64,000 nt of DNA from Idiomarinaceae bacterium (GCA_002685255.1 NYWU01000004.1:1-64000); one strand, 5' to 3'; positions 27,924 to 37,605 are shown, counted from the stretch's first letter. Notes: generated by a model not told the origin, from the sequence alone. A program made the numbers and translations.

Positions 27924-28427
27924 TTATCCTAACCGCGAAATTTCATCCCATTCTTCGTCGGTCAGCATTTTATCTAAGTCGACTAGGATCAACAACTCGC
28001 CCTCACGGTTCGAGACCCCTTGGATAAAGCGTGCGCTTTCTTCGGTGCCGACATTCGGTGCACTATCGATTTCCGATTTCTTCAGATAAACCACTTCGGC
28101 GACACTGTCGACTAAAATACCAATCACCTGTTTATCCGATTCAATAATCACGATGCGGGTGTTGTCGGTAATTTCGTTTTCTGGCAAACCAAAGCGCAGC
28201 CGCGTATCAATGACGGTCACGACATTACCGCGCAGATTAATAATACCTAACACGTAATCTGGTGCACCAGGGACAGGCGCAATCTCACTGTAGCGCAGTA
28301 CTTCTTGTACCTGCATTACGTTGATGCCGTAAGTCTCTTGCTCCAGTTGAAAGGTTACCCACTGAAGCACTTCATCGTTGCTATCGGCTTCAGCTTGTTG
28401 TTTGGTTTTACGTTTTTCAGTTGCCAT
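27924..28427 (-). CDS. cheW: Chemotaxis coupling protein CheW
   Basis: CheW bridges chemoreceptors and CheA in polar arrays. The CheW/SH3-like domain is recognisable from WVTFQLEQETYGINVMQV, EIAPVPGAPDYVLGIINLRG, VIDTRLRFGLP and LIIVDLDKML-like segments. I choose the ATG at 28427 (MATEKRKTK), preceded by GGAG, rather than the ATG 6 codons upstream at 28445, giving 167 aa. It overlaps nothing and lies 1 base after parP. Confidence 0.95.
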   Translation of the reverse strand: MATEKRKTKQQAEADSNDEVLQWVTFQLEQETYGINVMQVQEVLRYSEIAPVPGAPDYVLGIINLRGNVVTVIDTRLRFGLPENEITDNTRIVIIESDKQVIGILVDSVAEVVYLKKSEIDSAPNVGTEESARFIQGVSNREGELLILVDLDKMLTDEEWDEISRLG

Positions 28428-28428
28428 G

Positions 28429-29235
28429 CTATGACTCCGATTCATTTTTAGGGCCCGATTGGGTATGACCCAAGCCTTTATCCAGCAGTGTAATTAAAGC
28501 ATTCACATCGAGTAACGCACACATTCGATCGCGCACCACGCCCGCTAACCACGGCCGCTTTTGATTAGGGCCGTTACGCCATTGAATGGCGTCCGGTTGT
28601 AAGGGCTCACTATCGACCAGCTCTTCGCACAATAGGCCCCAGTTGCTGTCACTCAATGTGATCATGTATTCATAACTAATCTGTTCTTCTACCTCGTCAG
28701 TGAGCTTTTCGGGCATCACCCAACGGGCTGTATCGACTGCTTGCAGCTTGGCACCACGCTCGTTCATGATGCCTCTAAACCAACGCGGCTTGCCGATTAG
28801 CGGGCTGATTTTACTTAACGTATGTATACCGCCTAAGCTTTTCAAAGGTACCGCTAAGGTTAATCCGGCTACCTTAAAAAACAGCGCCTGGAAATCATTT
28901 TCTTGATATTCCATCATCGCGTCGGTCGGCGGCGGTGCAGCGTCGTTATCTTCCATATCGGCGCTGACTTCGGTTTCTGTAACCTCAGTCGGTTCAATTA
29001 TTTCTGGTTCTGGCTCGGGCTCCGGTTCTGGTTCTGCTTCTGGCACAGGCTCAGGTTCCGAGACGACTTCGGGCTCGGGTTCCGGCTCGGGCTGTTGCAC
29101 AGCGGGCGTGGCCCGTTCGAGCAATGAACGCACCGGCGAGTCATCAAAATCAACCGGCGGCGCTTCTTCTTCTAACAGCAACGCATCCAAATATTCGGTC
29201 ATTGCTTGTTCACTGCTGTAGTTCGAGCGACTCAC
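28429..29235 (-). CDS. parP: ParP-like polar chemotaxis array protein (CheW-like)
   Basis: This 268 aa protein has an N-terminal helix, a long Pro-Glu repeat tract at about 47-85 (repeated PEPEPE), and a C-terminal CheW-like domain at about 110-255 (LTLAVPLKSLGGIHTL, RWFRGIMNERGAKLQAVDTARWV). In vibrios, ParP binds CheA and ParC and keeps chemotaxis arrays at the cell pole. The order parC-parP-cheW and the architecture match. The PE tract likely works as an extended linker. Confidence 0.88.
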   Translation of the reverse strand: MSRSNYSSEQAMTEYLDALLLEEEAPPVDFDDSPVRSLLERATPAVQQPEPEPEPEVVSEPEPVPEAEPEPEPEPEPEIIEPTEVTETEVSADMEDNDAAPPPTDAMMEYQENDFQALFFKVAGLTLAVPLKSLGGIHTLSKISPLIGKPRWFRGIMNERGAKLQAVDTARWVMPEKLTDEVEEQISYEYMITLSDSNWGLLCEELVDSEPLQPDAIQWRNGPNQKRPWLAGVVRDRMCALLDVNALITLLDKGLGHTQSGPKNESES

Positions 29236-29243
29236 GTGACCTC

Positions 29244-30017
29244 CTATAGATGTAGTTGCTGTAAATATGTCAGCAATGTTTGATACGCCAATACACCCCG
29301 CGATTGCGGCGCAAACATCGATGGCGGCAACTGCTCATTGCTGGCGTCTCGGAACTTTGTGTCAATTGGGATCATGCCGTTCCAGACACTTTTCCCGTAA
29401 CGCTGCGCCACTTTTTTGTAGGTTTCCAGTGATGCGCGCGTTCGTTTATCATACAACGTTGGAATAATAGTGTATTGATGTGCGTGCCCGCGCGATTTTT
29501 GGATCAAGGCGAGCGTTCGCATCATACGTTCTAAGCCTTTAAGTGCAAGCGGCTCGGTTTGCACCGGAATGAGCACACGCTCGCAGCACGCCAAGGCATT
29601 CACCATTAATACGCCCAGCACTGGGGGCACATCGATTAATACATAATCATAACGGTGTTCTACCAACGCTAGAGCGCGTTGCAGCACCAGTCCCATACCG
29701 CCTTGGGTACCCAGCTTTCTATCCAAAGTAGCCAGCGCCATGCTCGCAGGCATAACATCAAGATGGTCATGCTCGGTCGGAACAATCGCCTTTAAAGTGG
29801 TTTGCTTATCGACATCTTTGCCCATAGCAAACACATCATAGGCTGTTGCCTCGACCCCCTCGGCATCAATACCGAAATAAAACGTCAATGACGCATGCGG
29901 ATCGATATCAATACATAGCACCCGTTGACCTCGCTGCTGCAACAAGCCGGCGAGCGCCACCGTCGTGGTGGTCTTGCCTACGCCGCCTTTTTGGTTTGCG
30001 ATGGTCCACACGTGCAT
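29244..30017 (-). CDS. parC: ParA-family ATPase ParC of polar chemotaxis clusters
   Basis: This is a 257 aa Walker-type ATPase with the deviant P-loop NQKGGVGKTTT near residue 8 and Walker B YVLIDVPPVLG. It is not topoisomerase IV subunit ParC: in vibrios the name denotes the ParA-like protein that targets chemotaxis arrays to the pole. The adjoining parP and cheB genes support this assignment. A chromosome-segregation ParA is unlikely because no parB follows. Confidence 0.88.
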   Translation of the reverse strand: MHVWTIANQKGGVGKTTTTVALAGLLQQRGQRVLCIDIDPHASLTFYFGIDAEGVEATAYDVFAMGKDVDKQTTLKAIVPTEHDHLDVMPASMALATLDRKLGTQGGMGLVLQRALALVEHRYDYVLIDVPPVLGVLMVNALACCERVLIPVQTEPLALKGLERMMRTLALIQKSRGHAHQYTIIPTLYDKRTRASLETYKKVAQRYGKSVWNGMIPIDTKFRDASNEQLPPSMFAPQSRGVLAYQTLLTYLQQLHL

Positions 30018-30020
30018 GGT

Positions 30021-31184
30021 TTAGTCTCCGTAACCGACTTCGGTCAGTAGCGCACTGCCCATTTGGTTAAGACTGACATTACGTGATGAAATACCGGCAC
30101 TAGCGACGGCTTGAGGCATACCATAAACCACGCAGCTCGCCTCATCCTGTGCCCATATTGTTGCGCCCTGATCTTTCAGCATGCGCGCGCCCTCACGGCC
30201 GTCAGCGCCCATGCCTGTCAAAATAACACCCAACACCTTGCCGCCATAAACCTTCGATAGACTGGCAAAGGTCAAATCAACACTGGGCTTATAGGTTACG
30301 CGACCCGAGTTATCTTCGCGCACACGCAAACGCGCCGCTCCCGCACGGCCTTCAACAAGCATCTGCTTGCCACCCGGAGCTAAATAGGCCACGCCCGGCT
30401 GTAAACTATCCCCATCTTCCGCCTCGCGTACGCTAATTTTGCAAAGCCCATCTAAACGCTGCGAAAAGGCTTTAGTAAAAGCCGCCGGCATATGCTGTAC
30501 CATCACAATCGGATAGGGAAAGTTTGCGGGGAGTTGCGTCAATATCTTTTGCAATGCGACAGGTCCGCCGGTTGATGTCCCAATCGCCAACACCTGATAC
30601 GCACGGTTAATGGTAAGACGTTCCGTCGTAACACGCGTAGTGGGTGCTTCTGGCTCTCGCGTTGAGCTGCGCGTCGGTGGCGGGGTTTTGCGCGCAAACC
30701 GGTTAAGCGACGACGGTCGTTCGCTAGTCGATTCGGTGGGTCGCGCTGCTGCCGAAGGACGCGAAGGTGTTGAACGGCGCACCGCCGGTTTCCCCGCGAT
30801 GGCTATTACACGATCTTGTAGCGTCTTTACCGCTTCCTCACGATTGCGCGCGACATCTTCAAACTTTTTCGGCAGGAAGTCAGCGGCGCCGGCTTCGAGT
30901 GCATTCAGTGTAGCCGTTGCGCCTTCGTGGGTAAGCGAACTGAACATTAGAATAGGACACGGCGCATCGCGCATAATTTCGCGGACCGCATCGATGCCAT
31001 TCATGACGGGCATCTCAATATCCATGGTGATCACATCGGGGCGTAAGCTTTTTGCTTGCTCCACCGCTTGACGGCCATCATTCGCCGAGCCAATGACCTT
31101 TATCTGACTGTTACTTTCAAGAATCTCTGTTACTCGGCGTCGGAAAAACGCCGAGTCATCGACCACTAAAACACTCACTGTCAT
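30021..31184 (-). CDS. cheB: Chemoreceptor glutamate methylesterase CheB
   Basis: CheB removes methyl groups from chemoreceptors for adaptation. The receiver domain (1-120) has phosphoacceptor Asp55 in [14 protein letters not shown] Ser/Thr/Pro/Arg-rich linker follows at about 130-190. The esterase domain shows the catalytic serine in [12 protein letters not shown], the His in [10 protein letters not shown], and the Asp in [11 protein letters not shown]. The 387 aa length is somewhat extended because of the linker. Confidence 0.96.
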   Translation of the reverse strand: MTVSVLVVDDSAFFRRRVTEILESNSQIKVIGSANDGRQAVEQAKSLRPDVITMDIEMPVMNGIDAVREIMRDAPCPILMFSSLTHEGATATLNALEAGAADFLPKKFEDVARNREEAVKTLQDRVIAIAGKPAVRRSTPSRPSAAARPTESTSERPSSLNRFARKTPPPTRSSTREPEAPTTRVTTERLTINRAYQVLAIGTSTGGPVALQKILTQLPANFPYPIVMVQHMPAAFTKAFSQRLDGLCKISVREAEDGDSLQPGVAYLAPGGKQMLVEGRAGAARLRVREDNSGRVTYKPSVDLTFASLSKVYGGKVLGVILTGMGADGREGARMLKDQGATIWAQDEASCVVYGMPQAVASAGISSRNVSLNQMGSALLTEVGYGD

Positions 31185-31199
31185 TTTTAGTGTTACCCG

Positions 31200-33434
31200 T
31201 TATCGTTTTGCGTAGTACTTCAGCATGCTCGGTACATCGATAATCAATGCGATACCACCATCGCTGGTGATTGTTGCACCGGCCATACCTGGCGTACCTT
31301 GCAATAACTTATCTAATGGTTTGATGACGACTTCTTCTTGACCGATTAACGCATCAACAACAAAGCCGACTTGTTGGTTGCCGATCTGAACGACCACCAC
31401 ATGCCCATTTTCGTTGCGCTTATTACGCTCAGGCGTACGGGTCAGCCAGTGTTCTAAGAAGAACAGTGGGATAGCGCGTTTACGCACGATCAGTGTCAGC
31501 TGACCATCAACGGTGTTGGTCTTCGACATATCAAGGTCAATAATCTCACTGACCACTGCCAACGGTAACGCAAAGGTTTGCTCTTTCACTTCGACCATCA
31601 AGGTCGGCAAAATAGCGAGGGTTAGCGGTACCTTAATCAGTAACTCAGTACCTTTGCCGAGCTCCGAATCAATTTTTATGCTACCGTTGAGCTGACTAAT
31701 TTTGGTTTTCACCACATCCATGCCCACGCCACGACCCGAGATATCGGACACTTGCTCTTTGGTAGAGAAACCCGCCGCAAAAATCAGATTGTAGGCATCT
31801 TCGTTGGATAAGCGAGCCGCCGCATCCTCATCAAGCACACCTCGTTTAATCGCAATTTGCTTGAGCTTTTCGGCATCCATACCAGCGCCGTCGTCCTTAA
31901 TAGACAACATAATGTGGTCGCCTTCTTGCGACGCCGATAAGGTCACGGTACCTTCGCGCGGTTTACCTTTGGCTTGACGGTCATCTGGCATTTCGATGCC
32001 ATGATCGACAGAGTTACGCACCAAGTGCACTAACGGATCCGCCAATGCCTCGACAAGGTTTTTGTCGAGATCGGTATCTTCACCGTACATCTCGAGGTTA
32101 ATTTCTTTCTTCAAGCTTCGCGCCAGATCGCGCACGACACGCGGGAAACGACCAAAGACTTTCTTGATAGGCTGCATGCGGGTTTTCATCACTGCGCCTT
32201 GCAGGTCACCTGTAACCACGTCGAGGTTAGAGATGGCTTTACTCATCTCTTCGTGTTTCTGGTCGTCATTATTGCTTAAGCTCAATAATCGGTTGCGCAC
32301 CAAGACCAGCTCACCGACCATATTCATGATCTCATCGAGTCGTTTGGTATCCACTCGCACCGTGGTTTCTGCCGGAGGTGGTGGCGGTGCAGCGGCCTTC
32401 TTAGCCTCGGGCTTCTTCGACTCTTCTTGTTTTGCTTCTGGCTTCTTAGGTTCTTGTTTCTTCGGCTCCGGCTTTTTAGCCTCTGGCTGTTTAGCTTGTG
32501 GTTTTTTCGGCGCTGGTTTTTGAGCCTCTGGCTGTTTAGCAGCGGCTTTATCAACCTTAGGCGCCTGCCCTTTGCCATGTAAATCGTCTAGCAGTGCCTC
32601 AAATTCATCATCAGTGATTTCGTCGCTATCACTTTTACTCGCCGACTTCTGCTCTTCTTGTTTTTTCTCTGCACTGGTCGGTGCTTTACCGGAACCGTGC
32701 AATTCATCGAGCAAGGCTTCAAACTCATCATCAGTGATTTCGTCATCACCGTCTTTACTGCTGGCTTTGCTTTGCTCTTTTGCCGGCTCATTGCCCGACG
32801 ATTTATTGGCACCGGGCCCTTGCCCTTTGCCATGGAGTTCGTCAAGTAAGGCTTCGAATTCGTCTTCTTGAATGTCGTCGACGGAGGTATCGTCTGTCGC
32901 GCCAGAGGCACTACTTACGTCGGTATCGGTATCGTCGTCGGTATCGGTATCGTCGTCGGTTTCGGTGTCGGCGGAGGCATCGCCTGTCGCGCTAGAGGCG
33001 CGACGTACGTCGGCATCAGTGTCGTCGGCGATTTCGTCTTCCGATTCGGGTTGAGAGAGCTTGTGCAGCGTCTCGAGTAGCTCGCTATCGGCGGCTTCGG
33101 GTTCTTCGCGCGCTTGTAATTGAGCAAACTGGGCATTAATGGTGTCCAACGCTTGCAGGATCACATCCATCAAGTCAGCCGAAACAGAACGTTGACCATT
33201 ACGTAAGGTATCGAAAACATTTTCCGCACCGTGACAGGTATCAACTAACGCGGAAACCGATAAGAAACCAGCCCCACCTTTAACGGTGTGGAAACCTCTA
33301 AAGATGGCGTTTAGGAGATCTTTGTTCTCGGGGTCGTTTTCTAATTGAACGAGTTGCTCGGATAACTGCTCGAGGATTTCTGCCGCCTCGATCAAGAAAT
33401 CCTGTAAGATGTCTTCGTCCATCTCAAAGCTCAT
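31200..33434 (-). CDS. cheA: Chemotaxis histidine kinase CheA
   Basis: CheA is a 744 aa kinase. The HPt domain has the phosphorylated His49 in FRGFHTVKGGAGFL. Residues about 130-350 form a low-complexity region. It contains three copies of a DEFEALLDELHGKG-type motif separated by Lys/Glu/Pro/Gln-rich linkers, probably CheY/CheB or ParP docking sites. P3 dimerisation and P4 kinase domains follow, with HLVRNSVDHGIE, DDGAGMD and GRGVGMDVVK. The C-terminal P5 is CheW-like. In vibrios a comparable region of CheA mediates polar localisation through ParP. Confidence 0.97.
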   Translation of the reverse strand: MSFEMDEDILQDFLIEAAEILEQLSEQLVQLENDPENKDLLNAIFRGFHTVKGGAGFLSVSALVDTCHGAENVFDTLRNGQRSVSADLMDVILQALDTINAQFAQLQAREEPEAADSELLETLHKLSQPESEDEIADDTDADVRRASSATGDASADTETDDDTDTDDDTDTDVSSASGATDDTSVDDIQEDEFEALLDELHGKGQGPGANKSSGNEPAKEQSKASSKDGDDEITDDEFEALLDELHGSGKAPTSAEKKQEEQKSASKSDSDEITDDEFEALLDDLHGKGQAPKVDKAAAKQPEAQKPAPKKPQAKQPEAKKPEPKKQEPKKPEAKQEESKKPEAKKAAAPPPPPAETTVRVDTKRLDEIMNMVGELVLVRNRLLSLSNNDDQKHEEMSKAISNLDVVTGDLQGAVMKTRMQPIKKVFGRFPRVVRDLARSLKKEINLEMYGEDTDLDKNLVEALADPLVHLVRNSVDHGIEMPDDRQAKGKPREGTVTLSASQEGDHIMLSIKDDGAGMDAEKLKQIAIKRGVLDEDAAARLSNEDAYNLIFAAGFSTKEQVSDISGRGVGMDVVKTKISQLNGSIKIDSELGKGTELLIKVPLTLAILPTLMVEVKEQTFALPLAVVSEIIDLDMSKTNTVDGQLTLIVRKRAIPLFFLEHWLTRTPERNKRNENGHVVVVQIGNQQVGFVVDALIGQEEVVIKPLDKLLQGTPGMAGATITSDGGIALIIDVPSMLKYYAKR
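32881..33020 (-). repeat. Imperfect 90-bp-period duplication in the cheA linker
   Basis: The 50 bases at 32881-32930 match those at 32971-33020 with about ten mismatches, exactly 90 bases apart. Between them lies a tandem repeat of GTCGGTATCGGTATCGTC encoding Asp/Thr runs. In protein, this is a 30-residue duplication giving similar Ser/Ala/Thr/Asp-rich segments in CheA. Being a multiple of three, it leaves the reading frame intact. Confidence 0.75.
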
Positions 33435-33447
33435 GCGCTGCTCTCTC

Positions 33448-34200
33448 CTAGAAACCTAAGCTAGATAATAAATCGTCTACGTCATCCTGATTCTCGACGA
33501 CATCATCACGTTGTTCTGGGTTAATCACAGGTCCTTCTGCTGCACTCTTATCGACTGCTTTTACATTTTGTTTAGCTTGAGATTTCTGTTCTTCACCAAA
33601 CAACTTGAGAAGCTCGATCAAATTTTTCTCGACATCTTCTACGAGCTGTATCACTCGACGGATGATTTGACCGGTAATATCTTGATAATCTTGCGCCATC
33701 AACACTTCGGTCATTAAGCCATGAATTTGCGGCATATTCTGACCACATTCACGCATTAACGCATCGACTTGGTGACACATTTCTTTGAATTCGTGCAACT
33801 GAATATCGTTACTCATCAATCGCTGCCAGGCCGGCATGACTTGTTCGACGCGCTGATGCATTTCGTCAGTCATCGGCAAGCAGGCTTCGACTGCATCCAT
33901 GGTTCGGTTAGCAGCGTCTTCTGTCTTTTCGATAACGTACTGCAGACGGTTTTGTGCGTCGGGCAGGTCATCCTGTGTTAACTGCATAATCCGCGGATCG
34001 AGTTGGAAATCTTGCAGTGCTTCGTGGAGATCGCGAGTCAGTTGCCCCACCGACGTGAAGAGTTTGTCATCACGCTCCTCGCGAAAGTCATCAAGCCATT
34101 GATCGGCTTTGGCTTGCTCGCCCGCTTCTAGCCATTCAACCAGTTGCTGCGCTTGCTGGAGCGATATATTTGCCGATGATTTTGACATAACCGCACTCAT
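33448..34200 (-). CDS. cheZ: Protein phosphatase CheZ
   Basis: CheZ speeds dephosphorylation of CheY-P. The 250 aa protein is mostly helical, with the catalytic-region motif MLMAQDYQDITGQIIRRVI split near residue 165 and the C-terminal CheY-binding peptide DDVDDLLSSLGF. Its ATG overlaps the cheY stop as TAATG, indicating coupling. A second Met (residue 5) is possible. Confidence 0.95.
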   Translation of the reverse strand: MSAVMSKSSANISLQQAQQLVEWLEAGEQAKADQWLDDFREERDDKLFTSVGQLTRDLHEALQDFQLDPRIMQLTQDDLPDAQNRLQYVIEKTEDAANRTMDAVEACLPMTDEMHQRVEQVMPAWQRLMSNDIQLHEFKEMCHQVDALMRECGQNMPQIHGLMTEVLMAQDYQDITGQIIRRVIQLVEDVEKNLIELLKLFGEEQKSQAKQNVKAVDKSAAEGPVINPEQRDDVVENQDDVDDLLSSLGF

Positions 34201-34583
34201 TAACTGATGCGTTCAAAGATTTTATCGAGCTTCTCTTTCAACGTGACAGCTGTGAAAGGTTTAACGATGTATCCATTGACGCCCGCTTGGGCGGCTTGAA
34301 TAATTTGCTCGCGTTTAGCTTCTGCGGTCACCATCAGTACCGGCAAGTGCGCGAGGTCATCGTCTTTACGAATTTCTTTAAGTAAGTCGATACCTTGCAT
34401 CCCTGGCATGTTCCAGTCAGTGACAACAAAGTCAAAGTCACCTTGCTGGAGCATCGGTAAGGCGGTGTTGCCATCGTCAGCTTCTTGGATGTTGGTAAAT
34501 CCAAGGTCGCGAAGAAGGTTTTTGATGATTCGTCTCATTGTTGAAAAGTCATCAACAACAAGAATTTTCATGTTTTTATCCAA
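34200..34583 (-). CDS. cheY: Chemotaxis response regulator CheY
   Basis: CheY is a single-domain receiver that binds the flagellar switch when phosphorylated. It shows the acidic pair in [14 protein letters not shown], the phosphoacceptor Asp in [12 protein letters not shown] and the switch Lys in [11 protein letters not shown]. The start is uncertain. A GGAGG stands 5 bases upstream of a TTG at 34583 (LDKNMKIL), which resembles the N-terminus of vibrio homologues. A GTG at 34595 and an ATG at 34571 are alternatives. The gene lies between fliA and cheZ. Confidence 0.95.
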   Translation of the reverse strand: MDKNMKILVVDDFSTMRRIIKNLLRDLGFTNIQEADDGNTALPMLQQGDFDFVVTDWNMPGMQGIDLLKEIRKDDDLAHLPVLMVTAEAKREQIIQAAQAGVNGYIVKPFTAVTLKEKLDKIFERIS

Positions 34584-34619
34584 AGCTCCCTCCACTTGGG
34601 CTCTCGATTACTACGACAA

Positions 34620-35354
34620 TTACTCTACCCAGCTTTGCATACGCGTTTTTAAGCGCATCATCGCTTGGCTATGAATTTGACTAACACGTGATTCACTCAC
34701 GCTGAGCACTTCCCCAATTTCTTTTAGGTTCAGTTCCTCATCATAATACAACGAAAGCACTAAGGCTTCACGTTCAGGTAAGCCAGAGATGGTGTCCACC
34801 AGTGCACGGTGAAACGCATCGTTCTCTACATCTTTTTGCGGCTCATAGTTGGTGCCTGTTACTTGTTCAGGCACGATGACATCTTCCGAGACGCCCAGAT
34901 CTTCGATGCCAATAATTCGTCCCGAGTTAACATCACGCAGAATAGCGTGGTATTCCTCGAGCGACATTTCTAGCTTTTCCGCTACTTCCGTATCCTTTGC
35001 ATCACGCCCCGTGTCGTTCTCGACTTGGCGGATGGCTTCTAACACACGTCGATGGTTACGATGCACCGACCGCGGTGCCCAATCGCCGCGACGGATTTCG
35101 TCGAGCATAGCACCACGAATACGAATGCCCGCAAAGGTCTCAAAACTCGCGCCCTTGCTGTTATCAAAATTTCTAGCTGCTTCCAATAAGCCAATCATAC
35201 CGGATTGGATCAAGTCATCGACTTGTACGCTCGCGGGTAGGCGCGCCATCATGTGGTGTGCGATTCGCTTCACGAGCCCCGTATGTTGCTCGATAATCGC
35301 CTGACGATTATCAGCATGGGCACTGTAAACAGCGGCTTTATTCATTGGCAACAT
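34620..35354 (-). CDS. fliA: Flagellar sigma factor FliA (sigma28)
   Basis: FliA directs transcription of late flagellar genes, such as flagellin and chemotaxis genes. The 244 aa protein has region 2 (VKRIAHHMMARLPASVQVDDLIQSGMIGLLEA split over residues 28-60), region 3, and region 4 with a helix-turn-helix LKEIGEVLSVSESRVSQIHSQA near residue 210. It overlaps the fleN end by 17 bases if started at 35354, or by 8 bases with the alternative Met at 35345. Confidence 0.96.
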   Translation of the reverse strand: MLPMNKAAVYSAHADNRQAIIEQHTGLVKRIAHHMMARLPASVQVDDLIQSGMIGLLEAARNFDNSKGASFETFAGIRIRGAMLDEIRRGDWAPRSVHRNHRRVLEAIRQVENDTGRDAKDTEVAEKLEMSLEEYHAILRDVNSGRIIGIEDLGVSEDVIVPEQVTGTNYEPQKDVENDAFHRALVDTISGLPEREALVLSLYYDEELNLKEIGEVLSVSESRVSQIHSQAMMRLKTRMQSWVE

Positions 35355-36210
35355 CCTGCTTCTTACCGTTATCGGCCGATCCTATTAATTGTTCAAGAAA
35401 AAATTCCAAATGCCCGCCTGCTTGCGCAGGTACCGGCCAGTCAAGCGCACGTTGCGCAAGGGCTTTGATGGCTAATGAGGCAGGCGAACGAGGCTGCATA
35501 AGTACTAATGGCTTTTGCTTTCGTACCGCCAAACGAATGTTATCGTCAAACGGGATGATGGCGGCTAATTCTAGCGCGACATCCAAAAACCGATCAGTGA
35601 CCTTGGTCAACTTATTAAACAGCAACTGGCCTTCTCTTAGGTTACGCACCATATTGGCAACAACTTTAAACTTGAACACATCCTGTTCTTTGCTCAGCAC
35701 TTTCATCAGCGCGTAAGCATCAGTAATTGAAGTCGGCTCATCACAAACTACCAGCATCACATCTTGAGCAGCGCGGGCAAAACGCACAACGGTATTACCG
35801 ATACCCGCTGCGGTATCAATCACCAACACGTCAAAGTCTCCTTGTAGATCGCTAAAAGCGCGAATCAACTCTGCGTGTTGCGTCTCGTCGAGGTCAATCA
35901 TCGAACGGGTGCCTGAAGTGGCCGGTACAATCTTAATACCTGCTGGGCCTTCTATCAGAATGTCTTTGAGTTCGGCCTGCCCACTGAGCACATGAGAAAG
36001 ATTTTTTTGCACGCGCAGTCCGAGCATGACATCGACATTGGCGAGACCTAAATCAGCGTCTAGCACCAATACCCGTTTGCCTTGCTCTGCCATTGCAATA
36101 GCCATGTTTAAAGAGATGTTGGTTTTACCCACACCGCCTTTACCACCCGTTACTGCAATGACTTTGACTTTACTTTGTTTCATCTTTCTTAAGCCACTAG
36201 CTTGATCCAT
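35338..36210 (-). CDS. fleN: Flagellar number regulator FleN/FlhG (MinD-like ATPase)
   Basis: FleN restricts flagellar number at the pole by opposing FlhF and the master regulator FleQ/FlrA. The N-terminal MDQASGLRKMKQ segment corresponds to the DQAxxLR motif that activates FlhF GTPase. The deviant Walker A TGGKGGVGKTNISLN follows near residue 22, and Walker B is DVLVIDTAAGIG. The 290 aa length is typical. It lies 48 bases after flhF. Confidence 0.96.
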   Translation of the reverse strand: MDQASGLRKMKQSKVKVIAVTGGKGGVGKTNISLNMAIAMAEQGKRVLVLDADLGLANVDVMLGLRVQKNLSHVLSGQAELKDILIEGPAGIKIVPATSGTRSMIDLDETQHAELIRAFSDLQGDFDVLVIDTAAGIGNTVVRFARAAQDVMLVVCDEPTSITDAYALMKVLSKEQDVFKFKVVANMVRNLREGQLLFNKLTKVTDRFLDVALELAAIIPFDDNIRLAVRKQKPLVLMQPRSPASLAIKALAQRALDWPVPAQAGGHLEFFLEQLIGSADNGKKQDVANE

Positions 36211-36258
36211 GCGCTCTAACTCTTACTGCTGGTTAATGCTTGATTAATCGATGACCTT

Positions 36259-37590
36259 TTATTGAACGGCCTGCCAATTTGATTTTGGCATGTCTGACAC
36301 ATTCGAACAAATGCTTTTATCGTATAAGCGCTCTGCTTCGGTGACCATGTAATGCTCGTCCGCCACGCGAATGTCTTCTGGTACTTGCTGTCCGTGGGTT
36401 AAGTAGCCCACCGCAAGCCCTTGCTCGATGGCAACACTGATACTTTCACCTAAACTTAAACACTCGTCTAGTTTAGTAAAAATGCAGCCTGCCAACGGCA
36501 ATGTTTTGAACTGCTTAACCGTATCGTTCAACACCTGTGTTTGTGATGTTGAAGATAATACCAAATATGGACGAATTCTTAGACGTTTATTCTGTAATAA
36601 TTGCGCGAGTTGTTCACTTAAGCGTTTATCGCGCTGACCCATACCCGCGGTATCGATCAAAATCAGGCGTTTGTCGCGCAATGTCAGCATTGCATCAGCT
36701 AACTCTTTAGCATCGTTTGCGACTTTAACTGGACAACCGATAATACGACCATACACTTTCAGTTGTTCGCTTGCGCCAATACGGAACGTATCGGTGGTAA
36801 TCAATGCGACCGAGTCAGAGCCGTGGCGCTGCGCATAACGGGCTGCCAACTTAGCAATCGTCGTTGTTTTACCGACACCCGTCGGACCGACTAACGCAAC
36901 TGCACCGCCACGAGTCAAAATATCGTCATGGGTGGTGTTAAGCTGACCTTCCAATAATTGCAATGATTGCTCCCAGCTATCTTCGATGTCATCGCCCTCA
37001 GGGATGAAGCAGGCGATTTGATCGGCAATTCGTTCGCTCACACCCATAGTCATAAGGCGTTGGGTCAATAAGGCGCGCATTGGTTCTTCGCGCTCAATTT
37101 CTTGTTTCATCAAACCGCTCAACTGATGTTGCAGTAAGTTCTGGACACCTTTGATTTGCGCGCGCAGTTCTGCGATTTCAGCAGCGCTACCGCCACCAAC
37201 ATAGTCAGGGATATCGACTTCGGGCTCACTGGGTACCTGGGTCGCTTCGGCGCCAGCTTGGACCGGCTCAGTTTGAGGTTCGGGTGCTGGCTTAGGTTCA
37301 GCATTGCTTGCCTGCATCGCTGGATGTTGTGCCTGGCGTGCCAAGATTTCGGCCAGTGAGTTTGCAGGCTCAGCATACCGTTCCGCCTCATCGCTCTGCG
37401 ATGCCGACTCGGCTGCTGGTGCCGCTGCTTGCGGCGCTTGTGGCTCTGCATCACCATCAATTGCAGCGACAATCTCAACGCCACCGTTTACCTTTTTATT
37501 CGACATGATAACGGCATCCGGTCCGAGCGTTTCCTTAACTTGCAATAAGGCACGACGCATATCCTCAGCAAAAAAGCGCTTCATTTTCAC
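36259..37590 (-). CDS. flhF: Flagellar biosynthesis GTPase FlhF
   Basis: FlhF is an SRP-type GTPase that marks the pole for flagellar assembly. A basic N-terminus (MKMKRFFAEDMRRALLQV) precedes a variable, Ala/Pro/Glu-rich B domain (about 50-150), followed by the NG domain with P-loop GPTGVGKTTTIAKLA near residue 228 and LILIDTAGMGQRD. The frame opens with GTG at 37590 preceded by GGGGA, with an internal ATG 2 codons later. It is 15 bases after flhA. Confidence 0.96.
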   Translation of the reverse strand: MKMKRFFAEDMRRALLQVKETLGPDAVIMSNKKVNGGVEIVAAIDGDAEPQAPQAAAPAAESASQSDEAERYAEPANSLAEILARQAQHPAMQASNAEPKPAPEPQTEPVQAGAEATQVPSEPEVDIPDYVGGGSAAEIAELRAQIKGVQNLLQHQLSGLMKQEIEREEPMRALLTQRLMTMGVSERIADQIACFIPEGDDIEDSWEQSLQLLEGQLNTTHDDILTRGGAVALVGPTGVGKTTTIAKLAARYAQRHGSDSVALITTDTFRIGASEQLKVYGRIIGCPVKVANDAKELADAMLTLRDKRLILIDTAGMGQRDKRLSEQLAQLLQNKRLRIRPYLVLSSTSQTQVLNDTVKQFKTLPLAGCIFTKLDECLSLGESISVAIEQGLAVGYLTHGQQVPEDIRVADEHYMVTEAERLYDKSICSNVSDMPKSNWQAVQ

Positions 37591-37605
37591 AGGTAAATCC
37601 CCCTA

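Noticed and set aside
29244-30017. Chromosome-partitioning ParA
   Set aside because: No parB or parS-like sites nearby, and the cheB-parC-parP-cheW order points to polar chemotaxis arrays.
32062-32523. 153 aa plus-strand ORF opposite cheA, with Gly/Phe/Cys-rich end
   Set aside because: A shadow of the Lys/Pro/Glu-rich linker and P3/P4 domains of cheA. No promoter or Shine-Dalgarno.
34849-35304. 151 aa plus-strand ORF opposite fliA
   Set aside because: Ser/Arg/Ile-rich composition is typical of an antisense shadow, and fliA is unambiguous.
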